This document shows, piece after piece, positions 45,491 to 55,467 of a DNA stretch of 64,000 nucleotides. The notes below the pieces were generated by a model, which saw only the letters and a program-made list of their open reading frames with translations, made no database searches and was not told where the DNA came from. Source of the DNA: Salvator merianae (Eukaryota; Chordata; Lepidosauria; Squamata; Teiidae); the NCBI GenBank assembly GCA_003586115.2, contig QVOM02000021.1, positions 5,832,119-5,896,118 on the forward strand, read 5' to 3'. The position numbers and the translations under genes are program-made. Every line of letters begins with the position of its first letter. Position 1 is the first letter of the stretch.

Positions 45491-45823
45491 TATGTTATTG
45501 TTGGGTACCAATGAGTTGTTTGACTGCCTGGGCACCTCTATGCAGTTTTCTAGGCAGAAGTATAGAAGTGGTTGCCATTGTGTACTTAGAATCATAGAAT
45601 CATAGAGTTGGAAGGGACCTCCAGGGTCATCGAGTCCAACCCCCTGCTCAATGCAGGATTCACTAAAGCATCCCAGACAGATATCTGTCCAGCCTTTCCT
45701 TGAAGATCTCCAGTGAAGGAGAGCCCAAGAGAGAGGCCACTTCCAGAGAGAGGCTGGGGATTGAACCGGCAACCCCCTTCTTTCCAGACCATTTGCTCTT
45801 TAGCTGAGCTACAGCCACTCCCC
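45491..45823 (-). mobile_element. tRNA-derived SINE with CR1 inserted
   Basis: Minus strand: head GTGGCTGTAGCTCAGCTAAA (box A) and GGTTCAATCCC (box B), then body CTAGAAAACTGCATAGAGGT and tail GGTACCCAACAATAACATAA. Same SINE family as 15,815. The body is split by CR1 sequence at 45,589-45,715. Confidence 0.82.
45589..45715 (-). mobile_element. CR1 3' end nested in the SINE
   Basis: Minus strand: GATCTTCAAGGAAAGGCTGG, then GGGTTGGACTCGATGACCCT, GGAGGTCCCTTCCAACTCTA and TGATTCTATGATTCT. The terminal ATTCTATG octamer repeat is the classical amniote CR1 ending and differs from the TTCTTATG ending of the other CR1 tails here. Confidence 0.92.
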
Positions 45824-45835
45824 ATGACAGTTAAA

Positions 45836-46885
45836 TATCCCATGCTCTTTATTATCCATATGAAACTGCTGGAAGAGGTTATCAGGAGTTTTGCAGTGAG
45901 ATCTTATCAATATGCAGATGACCCCCAGTTCTATCTCTCTGTATTGTCTGAATCAGTGGAAGCAGTTGAAGTGCTTGACAAATGTCTGGAGGCAGCAATG
46001 AGCTGCATGGAGGCCAATAAATTGAAACTGAAACCAGACAAGACAGACCTCAGGGTCTCAGGTTCATGAATTTGGAAGGCACCTTGTCCTTGATGGGGTT
46101 GTGATGCCCTGGAAGGGACAGGTGTGAAATCTGGTGGGGGTGCTCCTGGATTATGCACTGATGCTTGAAGCTCAGGTGGACGTGGTGGCCAAGAACCAGC
46201 TTTGCCTAATTCATCAGCTATGGCCTTTTTTGGAAAGAGATGACCTGTCCACAGTAATCGATGGTCTGGTAACTTCCAGATTGGACTATTGTAATGCATT
46301 CTACATGGGGCTGCCCTTGAAGACAGTTTGGAAGCTGCAGCTAGTACAGAATACAGCAGCTAGGCTACCAACCAGAACATCTGGCTGGATGCACATTACA
46401 CCAGTCTTAAAAGAGCTGTACTGGCTGTCAATTTACTACCAAACTCAATTCAAGGTGTTAACCTTAAGAGATGAAGGCCCTAAATATCTTGGGCCCCAAA
46501 TATCTAAGGGGACACCTTCCTCCACATCGACCTGTCTGTGCTTAAAGATCTGCATGAGAGGCCTTCCTGGTTGTACCACCGCCTTCAGTAATTGAGGGGG
46601 TGAGGACCTGGGATAAGGCCTTCTCAGTGGTGGCCCCCAGACTGTGGAATAGTGTCTCCCCTGAGATGCATCAGGCACCTTCAGTTAATACATTCAGAAG
46701 ATTGGCCTTCTGACTGAAATAAGGCAACATCTCCCACTACCCACATTCAGTTATCATTTTAGTATGTTATTATTTTTAGTATGTTCATTTTATATTTTGT
46801 ATCTATTGCTATTACCTGCCCTGAGACCTTTGGGTATAGGGCAGGATAAAAATGCAAATAAATAAATAAATAAATAATGCAGTAC
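45836..46885 (+). pseudogene. L3-like CR1 LINE, RT palm to 3' end
   Basis: Most complete 3' part of this family in the window. It starts inside the RT at PMLFIIHMKLLEEVIRSF. The catalytic motif YADD is intact at 45,911-45,922. A 153-codon frame (46,134-46,595) holds HQLWPFLERDDLSTVIDGLV and LVQNTAARLPT. The C-terminus is followed by CTGCCCTGAGACCTTTGGGT and a tail of AAAT repeats (46,855-46,885). A few frameshifts and stops. The upstream SINE is joined directly, so a 118-codon frame at 45,713-46,069 mixes SINE and RT codons. Confidence 0.9.
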
Positions 46886-47799
46886 ACTGAAATCTGGGTG
46901 TGAGGAACACGATCAAGTGCTAAGCTGCTAAATTTTGATCATTTAAGGTGCTCCTGCTGTGCATGCAATGATCCACAAACAAAGAGGCAATATTTTAATT
47001 TGTCTAGGCAAGAAAAGTCCTCAAACCAATATCTTAACAAATCTAGGCTGAATGCCTTTGAAAGTTTTCCCCACTAGAGAGGGGAGATTTCTCAGTTACA
47101 ATAAGCAAGTAGTTTCTACTTTGTTTAATTTCTTATTCTTATTCCTAGAATGTTTTATCTCTAGTATTATTCGCAAGTGCAATACGGTTTCTTTTTACAT
47201 CTAAATCCAGGGCACTGGCAGAAATCACTCAGAGGGGGCATCCAAAACAAGGAAGCATGTTCTGGGCTGTATGCAAATTTTTGATACAGTACAATGCTCA
47301 GTCATTAATAAGAAATAAGAAAGGGCTCTCAAGAGCAGCTGCTATTGTTGCACGCCACTAACTTGCACATAATGAAGGGAAAAAGCTTTCTCTGTAATTG
47401 AAAATCTGCAGCAACCTTTAAAAAAAGAAAAGATCAGCAGCCCTGAACGAACAAAAGGCTCACTCACTGTGCTATCTGTTTCCTTGGAGCAAAAGTGTCT
47501 GCGCGCGTACTTGTGTGTATGCTTGTGTGTGCAAATTATGCCCTTCTTCATTGCTAAGGCATTGGCCTGTTTTCACCCAGACGGTATGGGAACTGAATTG
47601 CCATGCTTAGTATCCTGAAGAGGTTTTGAGCTTAGCATTCAAACTCCTGGGATGAATAGGGTGGATTATGTTTGGAAACTTCACCAGCTGTCAATCAGAA
47701 CCCTTTTGAGATTTTTTTCATCAGCAGCGTGTAAAACTCTGAGCAATGAGCTTAAGTGCAGATTTCCATTGCCAAGGGATAAGCAAGAAACCTCACACC
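46886..47799. other. No recognisable feature
   Basis: Unique sequence with a short (TG)n patch near 47,510. No gene motif. Confidence 0.5.
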
Positions 47800-47801
47800 T
47801 A

Positions 47802-47982
47802 CCATAAAATCTCACATATAATGCGTACTCGTGTGTAATGCGCATGCTGATTTGGTCCAAAAGTTTCAGGTAAAACAAGCAATTCGTATAGTTAAAATTA
47901 TGTCTAGTTTATAATGCGCACCACAATTTTTAGCAAACTGAAATGACAGAAAATTGCACGGGTTATATGTTAGATTTTATGG
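47802..47982. mobile_element. 181-bp MITE with TA duplication
   Basis: Ends CCATAAAATCTCACATATAA and inverted CCATAAAATCTAACATATAA (19 of 20). TA stands on each side (47,800-47,801 and 47,983-47,984), the Tc1/mariner signature. Inside, TAATGCG or ATGCGCA motifs recur near each end. No coding capacity. TA is short, so the superfamily call is moderate. Confidence 0.75.
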
Positions 47983-48292
47983 TATACATATTATTTTACC
48001 AACAGAATTGCAAGGCTGGCGAAACTGCAGTGTTGGGATGACAGCACTGCAATAGGAACGTTGCATTTGAACTGCTTTTATCTTGCCAAATCAGTCAGCA
48101 CAATCTCTGAATGCAAATGTACTTTGCAAACCAATCTGAAATAGAGCCAACATCAAAATTGCCCAATATACACCATGCTGAAAACAAGCAAACAAACCAA
48201 AAAAGCATTTCCATCCAGAGGGATGTCTTGCCATCTGTGCTCTCCCATTTACGAAGTTGGATTTTCCCATTATTAGATTGTATCCTGCAAAT

Positions 48293-49283
48293 TAGGGGTG
48301 TGCACGAAGCTTCGTGGCATTCGATTTTCGATCGAATTTCGTGATTTCCTGCCCTTCGCATCGAATGCGAAGGGCAACAGAAATCACGAATGCGAATTGC
48401 GAAGGTCCCTCAATTTTTCGAAGCATTTCGGGACCTTCGCAATTTGCCGATGTCTCACCTCTCTAGGCTGTCAGCGCTGGCGCTGACAGCCTAGGGTGAA
48501 TCAGCCAGCCAGCAGCGAGCGGTGGTGGAGAAAACTCAACGGAAGGGGGAATCCCTTCCCGTTGATTTTCCTTCTCTTCCCCTCACTGACTCACCCCCCT
48601 AGGCTGTCAGCGCGAGCGCTGACAGACTAGGGTGAATGAGGCAGCCAGCAGCCATCAGAAACAGAGCTATCAAGGCGAAGGGAAGAGCTTTGCCTTGATT
48701 TCACTGCTTCCGATGGCGCTCGCCTCTCTCTTATTCCCCCCCCCCCAGTCTGTCATTACACTGACAGACTGCGGCGGGAGTGAGAGAGAGCGCTGCGCCA
48801 TCGGAAATGCAGGAATCAAGGCAAAGGGGAGAGCTTTGCCTTGATTTCACTGCTTCCGATGGCGCTCGCCTCTCTCTTATTCCCCCCCCCAGTCTGTCAT
48901 TGCACTGACAGACTGCGGCGGGAGTGAGAGAGAGCGCTGCGCCATCGGAAATGCAGGAATCAAGGCAAAGGGGAGAGCTTTGCCTTGATTTCACTGCTTC
49001 CGATGGCGCTCGCCTCTCTCTTATTCCCCCCCCAGTCTGTCATTACACTGACAGACTAGGCGGGGGGGGGAATGAGAGAGAGGCGAGCGCAATCCGAAGC
49101 AGAGAAATTAAGGCAAAGCTCTTCCCTTTGCCTTGTTTTCTCTGCTTCCGTTCGCGGCGAAAATCTTCGCCGCGAAAACGAAGGGCTTCATTTTCGTGCG
49201 TATTTTTTCGCACGAAAACGAAGCCTAGGAGCTTCGCATTCCTGCGAAGCGAAAAGGGAAAAGTGCCTTCGTGCACATCCCTA
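48293..49283. mobile_element. 991-bp hAT-type multi-hairpin element, copy A
   Basis: A perfect 8-bp target duplication CTGCAAAT (48,285-48,292 and 49,284-49,291) and ends TAGGGGTGTGCACGAAG with an inverted partner at 49,267-49,283 fit hAT. The interior is a chain of stem-loops: 48,340-48,388 (CCCTTCGCAT and ATGCGAAGGG), 48,396-48,443 (ATTGCGAAGGTCCC and partner), 48,463-48,494 (15-bp perfect arms CTAGGCTGTCAGCGC), 48,536-48,565 and 48,600-48,632. Then come tandem palindromic units. CpG-rich against an AT-rich neighbourhood. No transposase. Confidence 0.92.
48691..49060. repeat. 145-bp palindromic tandem units
   Basis: Units start TGCCTTGATTTCACTGCTTC at 48,691, 48,837 and 48,981 (146 and 144 bp, nearly identical, third partial then diverging). 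Each unit is itself a hairpin: CCTTGATTTC...GATGGCGC pairs with GCGCCATC...GAATCAAGG around AGTCTGTCA...TGACAGACT. C-runs differ in length between units (11, 9, 8). The hAT copy at 60,135 has one such unit. Confidence 0.92.
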
Positions 49284-49384
49284 CTGCAAATGTAATGACC
49301 TTCATTTCCAGCTCTCTCTCTCTTTCCCCTTACTGAAAAAAGGATGCAGTGGTTGCAAGCCAAGGTGTGTTTCAGGGAGACCAA

Positions 49385-49460
49385 GGCCCTTTCTCCACTG
49401 GCCTTATTGGGGCCTGCCATAGTCTGCACTAGCATGTGGACAGCAGGCTCCTATTCCGGG
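49385..49460 (+). mobile_element. Palindromic MITE, cut by the gap
   Basis: GGCCCTTTCTCCACTGGCCT is the family end seen at 27,750. GGGGCCTGCCATAGTCTGCA then CTAGCATGTGGACAGCAGGC and TCCTATTCCGGG follow up to the first N. The right end is missing. Confidence 0.78.
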
Positions 49461-49660
49461 NTNNNNNNNNNNNNNNNNNNNNNNNNNNNNNNNNNNNNNN
49501 NNNNNNNNNNNNNNNNNNNNNNNNNNNNNNNNNNNNNNNNNNNNNNNNNNNNNNNNNNNNNNNNNNNNNNNNNNNNNNNNNNNNNNNNNNNNNNNNNNNN
49601 NNNNNNNNNNNNNNNNNNNNNNNNNNNNNNNNNNNNNNNNNNNNNNNNNNNNNNNNNNNN
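49461..49660. other. Assembly gap (200 bases)
   Basis: All N except one T at 49,462. Any reading frame drawn across it is an artefact. True length unknown. Confidence 0.99.
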
Positions 49661-49950
49661 GATGGTAGGGGAATTGGGGTATGGTGAGGGCATCAGGGTG
49701 TGGTGGGAGGCAGGGGGCTTCAGGTCGGGTGTTGGGAAATGGCAGAGGTATTGGGAGGCAGCTGTGGGGGGGCACTGGGAGCATCAGAGGCATCAGGAGG
49801 GTGGCAGTGGGCAGTGGGGGCATGGGAAGATGAAAGGCAGCTGTAGCCATGGCAGCAGACATATGGAGCATGGGGGGTGGCAAGAGGCTGTGGGAGGTTT
49901 TGGAGGGTGGCAGGAAGTGGCAGGTGGCATTGGCAGTGGCAGGAAGCAGC
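49661..49950. repeat. G-rich irregular tandem repeat
   Basis: Dense GGG and TGGCAG-type units (GGTGGCAGGAAGTGGCAGGT, GGCATTGGCAGTGGCAGGAA) with several G-tracts close enough for G-quadruplexes. Directly borders the gap, so the array probably continues into it. Its right edge has GCTTGCCTGGGTCTGTTTC, shared with the edge of the array at 20.1-20.6 kb. Confidence 0.7.
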
Positions 49951-51124
49951 TTGCCTGGGTCTGTTTCTTGGAGAAATGGACCCGTATTTGGATTATCCGG
50001 TTTTAGGATAATCCCATTCCGGGCAGGAATGTCCTTGGAAAAAAACAGTAACACAGTTTAGCGTCTAGTTTCCAAGGGCTTAAGCTGGCCTCCATCTTCA
50101 AAAAATATAAGGTGTAACCACAGGCTCACTGTGGTTTACAAAATATTAATAACATAAGATAGGACTCTGACTTCAGGCTTAGTATCTAATAGACATGGCT
50201 CATGTGAAGAGGATTTTCTCCATTCTTCAGGAGAGCCTCTGAGGGCAGTTGGACGAATAAAGAGCTACAGAGGTGAAGTTATTTTACTGTGCTTTACTCT
50301 GGTCAGTCTCAGCGATGCTTTCTTGGTAAGTCCTCCTAGGGCTATCTGCTTTGCATCCTGGCATAGTAGTGCTTGGGCAGACTTTACCAGTGAAATTCAA
50401 TGAGCAAAGAGTGTGGAAATCATGCTTGTACCACCTGGGCTGACCCAGAGGATGTTCAGGTTTTGTTAGGTGCTAAGGTACAATAAGTCTTCTCTTTTGG
50501 AAATACTACCAGTGCTCACCAGCACTACTCAGGTAGGTATCACTCTATCTTGAGGTAAATTTTCTCTTTTTGTCAGGTTAGTATGGCCCCTTATAAAGAA
50601 GTAGTGCATGTCTTTATACGTAAAAGAATTTATTACAGTATGTGGATATTTGGATAGTTTCATACGAGTAGTTAAGAGTCTTTAAACTGTGAAGACTGTA
50701 AGGGAGTTTATGCTCTTACCATTGGTCCAATATTACAAGGAATCCAGAGGCCTCCCTTCCACATTCTGGTGCAATATAAGGGAGACCCCGCCCACTGCTA
50801 GTATTCTCCATTCGCACTGGATGGAATGTAGACCAGACTAGACAGCCTGAAATGGCTGCCTACCATTTACCGCTAGACCTTTTTAAAAAGGCCCACCAGT
50901 GGTCTAGCAGCTGCTAAACCAGATCACAGAGCAGTATGGCAGGCACATACTTCCATGTTGCACGTTACCAGGGGGACCCATTTCAGTGGCGCAACAAAGT
51001 GCAATCCTGAAATTGATCTCTTGGAGGCTCCAAAGTCAGGAGCTTCCATTCCTGGCCATTGGAGCTTTCAGAAGCTGTCCCAGAACAGCCATCCAATGTT
51101 AACGGCCTCGTTCCAGGAAACACG
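49951..51124. other. No firm feature
   Basis: A small stem GGATTATCC...GGATAATCC lies at 49,989-50,013. The rest is unique with short frames. ATTCGCACTGGATGGAATG near 50,813 resembles the GGGCCT-family subterminal sequence and may be a remnant. Confidence 0.4.
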
Positions 51125-51605
51125 GGGCCTGTTCGCACTTAGCAAGTGGAATGTTCCAGGTCACTTGCTGGAACAGAGCATTCGCACCTGCAAACAGCTC
51201 CAGCTGGCTGGAAACTCACTGAAGCCTGCCTGAAGCTCATCTGAAGGTTATCAGCTGTGGTCAAAAAAATTGTAGTCTCCAAGCTGACCAGTGCAATCAG
51301 GAGAGGATTGGGAGTGGTGCATTTGCACTACTTCCTGGTCTGGAACGGTGACGGGGTGGGAACTGCGTGGCCGTGCAGGTGCAACCCAGGTCTTGCTAGG
51401 TTCGAGCTTTGGGATATGGACCCTGGCGGCCATTCTGGACACAGTTACCGAACTAGTGAGCTCCCATTCGCACTTCTTCCCCAACTAGTCGGCTCGAGGA
51501 GTGTTCCAGTGCTGACAACTGCAAACACTCCTCACCGTATCTGATCCCGACCGGCCCGAACCATCCTAGTTAGAACGTTCTACTCCCATAAGTGGGAACA
51601 GGCCC
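51125..51605 (+). mobile_element. GGGCCT-ended MITE (long subfamily), copy 2
   Basis: Ends GGGCCTGTTCGCACTTAGC and inverted GGGCCTGTTCCCACTTATG. Flanks ACG and ATG differ by one C-to-T step at a CpG, consistent with a decayed 3-bp duplication. Beyond it, AAGTAAGTGTGAAAATAACC at 51,667-51,686 looks like the end of a second, older family member. Confidence 0.82.
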
Positions 51606-51704
51606 ATGGAATGCTCCAGCTGGTGAACTGTTCCAGCTGATCCAGTCTCACTGAAGTGGTCTGCTTAAAGTAAGTGTGAAAATAACCTGACTGACTAATA
51701 GAAA

Positions 51705-52034
51705 ATGCATCTTTTGTATCTCCAAAGTTTGTACAGAGAGCAAACAAAAGACATTAAGCTGTGCATATCATTTGCTGACACAGGGCAAATAAACATATCA
51801 AGATTGGTCAACAACATCTTTGAGCACATCACTGCCTGGCCATTACAACAATCTCTCCACCACCACTTCACAGGAGATCGAGATGGCTTACACCTCCTGC
51901 CGCCCAGGGAGCATACTGAGCAGGCCGTCTCTGAGATCACCAAAATTGTCATCAAGTACACCAGCCCCCACTTAACACTTTTCTTGGCAGATGCAGCTTG
52001 CTCTTTGAAGCCAATTTCTTGGTTTTTTGTATAG
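51705..52034 (+). CDS. Unassigned 109-codon coding-like frame
   Basis: Not recognised. The open frame reads CISFADTGQINISRLVNNIF, then EHITAWPLQQSLHHHFTGDR, DGLHLLPPREHTEQAVSEIT and KIVIKYTSPHL. Codon use and GC content look more coding-like than the AT-rich flanks. DGLHL is reminiscent of the D-x-x-H block near the end of SGNH-type esterases, which occur in cellular proteins and in some retroelement ORF1s. That link is a guess. The left edge coincides with the end of MITE-like sequence (51,686). No convincing splice acceptor, poly(A) tail or upstream coding sequence is seen, so it may be a transposon or processed-pseudogene remnant, or chance. Confidence 0.3.
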   Translation: MHLLYLQSLYREQTKDIKLCISFADTGQINISRLVNNIFEHITAWPLQQSLHHHFTGDRDGLHLLPPREHTEQAVSEITKIVIKYTSPHLTLFLADAACSLKPISWFFV

Positions 52035-52583
52035 GTTACTTTGAGATGTGTTTAAAAATAATGAACAACCACCATACTATATATGGATTAAGCAGCAAGC
52101 CTGTAGCAGTTTCATACCTTGTCTCTTTAATATACAGCATGAACAAAACTACATCATATTGATGCTAAACAACAGTATGTTGCAAATGCAAACATAATTA
52201 ATTTGCAAGAGACTTTGAGGATAACGGTGCTCACCTGACCGACAATTTAAAGACCACCTTTGATGACAGGTTCTACTGAGGAGAGCCCTTTTGTCAGGTT
52301 TTGATTTTGTTTTGGTGGGATCACTTTCAGTTTCTGAGGCCAGAGGATGTGGGCAAGATGTTTGTAGCTGTTTGGCTTACTACATGCTCCATGCATCTTT
52401 GCATATCTTCATTTACTATGGGCTAGGCATGATGGTGGGATAGATCCAGTGAGTGGTTATACTGTTAGCTTTGAAAAAGGTGGTGCTTCATTCACTCTTG
52501 AAAAAGTTCTTCCAGGGTGCAGAGGTTTGTTTCACAAATACTTCCTTTTAGACACCAGGTTCTGAAGAGGTTCTGCAGATACT
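52035..52583. other. No recognisable feature
   Basis: Unique AT-rich sequence. Confidence 0.5.
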
Positions 52584-53089
52584 GGGCCTTTTCACACTTT
52601 CCACCTTATCCACCAGGATAACTGTCTTGTTCTAAGGCAGAATAGACATCACAGTGCGGACACCATCTGCACTGTGAGGTTGTAGAACAGAACTCTAGCA
52701 GGATACCAATATTTGTCATGCTTGCATTCCTCACCATGGCAGTGGCCGGGAAGCATCTGGCCACTGCCATGGTGACTGGCAATGCTGCAGATTGCACAGG
52801 CACAGGCACAGCCACGCCACACATTCACGCATGTGCAGTACTGTCATCATGCCAGTGCCACTGTGCCATGCTGCTCTGCGTTCACACCCAGAAGTGGATG
52901 CAAATGCAGTTTGCCGGGAACAGTCCAGCTACTTCCAGTACAGCTGTGGAGCATAATTTAGTGCTCCACAGCTAGTAGTGATCAGAGTAGCTGGAGTCTG
53001 CTCCCAATCGCGTAGACCTCTGCAAAGTGTGGAAAAACTTGACTAGTGAGCGACCCTGATGCTTACTAGCTACAAGTGCAAGCAGGGCT
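52584..53089 (-). mobile_element. GGGCCT-ended MITE (short subfamily), long copy
   Basis: Left end GGGCCTTTTCACACTTTCC and right end (inverted) AGCCCTGCTTGCACTTGTAG. The interior has GGAGCATAATTTAGTGCTCC and GGAGTCTGCTCCCAATCGCG, matching the members at 30,446 and 42,415 in reverse. About 506 bp with extra GC-rich inner sequence (CATGGCAGTGGCCGGGAAGC, an inverted repeat with GCCACTGCCATGG). Flanks ACT and ATT do not match. Confidence 0.72.
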
Positions 53090-55327
53090 ATTCTTTGATC
53101 AAGCTGGTTGCCTTGACACATTTCAAACTTAGTTCAGGCCTAGATCATGGATTCTCCTGTGAGATGAGAGTGGAGATGTCAAGTGGTTCTTCTCCTATCT
53201 GTAGGCATGATTTCAGGTTCTGAAACTGTGAATTTGAAATTCAATTTATGAGATCAATTATTTATATATATTTTTCTTTAGTTTAATTATTGATTATATA
53301 TGTTTGTTATTTCACCCTTTAGTGAAATGGGTGTTATAAATAAATATTTTTGTTATTATTTCAGAGAATAGGATTAGCTGACTGTGCCCTCAGGTATTAT
53401 TATTTATTTCAGAGAATAGGGTTGGGTGACTGTGCCTCAGTACCTTGCCAGCTGAGCTGTGGACATTCTTAGCTTTTCCTCTGTTGGAAATGGGATGCCA
53501 GTGGTCCCTCTCTCGTAAGCCTAGTCTGACTGGAATGTCAACATATCCCAGGAAGCAATCAGCACCCTGTTGAGTGAGTTATATGCAGATTGGGAAGGCT
53601 AGAAAATATATGTTTACTTTGCTTCCCCTTCTTTGCAGCTCCTAAAGTGAAATCTCTGAGTCTGAACATCAAAAGAACTTTGAATTTCATAACAGTTTAT
53701 TTTTTGCCTGTGTACTGCATAACAAATCTTACATTTTTCTTTTCTGAGAACTGTTTGCCTATGCCATTTGTTATAGCACCCTATGTATTTTACCTCTGCT
53801 AGTATTCCTTATTAAAACCCACTCTTTAGACATTGGCTCGCCATACTTGGAAAGTGAAAAGCTTGTGTTGATAGTGGCTATTTTTTTCAAAGCTTTTCTT
53901 TGCTTATTCTTTTGTCTGGGATACCCTAACATTTTATACTTACTACAGTATTTAACCTAACCATTTATATATAGGATATAATTGATCTTTTGTCTGTAGA
54001 AGGAACAGAGGGTTGGAGTGTTATAATTTTATGTGTCTCCTTTCCATAGTGACAACCTTTCATTTTCTGTACTTTCCTAAACATTATGAATAGACAATAC
54101 ATGTACGTTAGATACAGTTGCTTGGTAACCAGCTTTTAAAACTTTTTAAATTGTAATTGTGTCTCTGCCAGAAAAGCATCGATCAGTTAAATTTCCTTCA
54201 ATGTTAAGGCAATGCATTTGCATTTAACTTTCCTAAGAATTTTAATAAATCAAATTGAGAATGCCTCCTGCAAAATTATTTAATTTTCAGAACATTTTGA
54301 AAACCCTACTTAATAGTCACTGTTGTGGAAAGAGTGTGGGATGCTATTGTATCTAGGATTTGGCTCAGAATCCATATAATCTTCCAAGAGATAATTATAT
54401 TTAGTAGATATTAGCTTTATGAAATAACTTTGCAGTTTTTGAACCCTCTAAAATGTATCTGGCTGTACACTAGAATATGAAATTCTTCATCTGGTTGTCT
54501 GGCAGCGATAGCTGGAGAGAGTCTCTAAAAAATTTGCCTGGGGTTTGAATTTCCATATCCCATCTCATTTGATAAATTTTCCAGTGCTAAGTATAAATTT
54601 TGATATTAACTTGACCCTCTGAGCCAGCATTGTGTGGGAAATAGTGCTATATTTATAGGGGGAGAAAACATCATCCGGATTGAGCATATGTGCAAGGTAT
54701 CTGGGCTGTGGTCCAGATCATCAGTGTTAGCTATCCATCCAAGCAATGCTTCACGGTTGGGTGATGATATGCATTGAACATCTTTCATTAAGTGGCTGTC
54801 CTATTAATGACACACTATAAAAGTGAGCCAGGGAGAGCCAGGTGAAAATGTTTGCTGCCCTGCCTGTTCCCTGAACTGTGTAGGCTGATGCCCAATATCA
54901 TTGATGGGTATGGCTGCTGAAACGAAGTGGGTCCAGTTAGGTGGAGCTAAGGTAAAACTGTGAATTCTATGCAAACTCACATGAAAATTGCTCCCAGTGA
55001 ATATAGTGTGTTATGTATGCATTAACCAACTCTGAAGAAGAGAGGTGTGTGTGGTTGTGTGTGTGTGTGTAAATCAGAATAAAATAGACCCAAATTCTGA
55101 GCTCCGGGTGTGGGGCAGTTCACTTTACCACTATGGGCTAGCTGCCTCTGACCATCAGTCTTCTGTGATAAGATGTTACTTAAATAATTATGGCTTTATT
55201 ATCACATGCTAGTTCACTAGAATAATTGGTCTGCCTATTTAGCTCCATTATTTAGCTGTGTTGTAGGTTGGTGGTAAAGTCTACTTTAAATGCAGAAGGT
55301 TTCTGGTTCAATTCCCAGCATTTCTTT
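53090..55327. other. Long unique AT-rich stretch
   Basis: The longest stretch without a recognised element. Contains a possible LINE tail scrap (GTTATAAATAAATATTTTTG at 53,333), a duplicated phrase TTATTTCAGAGAATAGG at 53,357 and 53,403, and a (GT)n patch at 55,043-55,070. No coding motif. It may hold old repeats or regulatory DNA that cannot be recognised by eye. Confidence 0.4.
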
Positions 55328-55464
55328 GGCCCTTTCTGCACTGGGCCTTATTCTGGATTACAACTCAGAATAGGGAGCTGCCATCTGTAGTCTGCACCAA
55401 CATGTGGATGGCAGGTCCCTATTTCAAGATATAATCCAGAGTAAGGCCCAATGCAGAAAGGACC
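55328..55464. mobile_element. 137-bp palindromic MITE
   Basis: Ends GGCCCTTTCTGCACTGGGCC and inverted GGTCCTTTCTGCATTGGGCC. TTT on both sides (55,325-55,327 and 55,465-55,467) gives a 3-bp duplication. Shorter than the 27,750 copy because the centre is deleted. Confidence 0.85.
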
Positions 55465-55467
55465 TTT

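Noticed and set aside
49344..50054. Frames of 216-220 codons across the gap
   Set aside because: They consist mainly of unknown residues from the N run. The rest is G-rich repeat.
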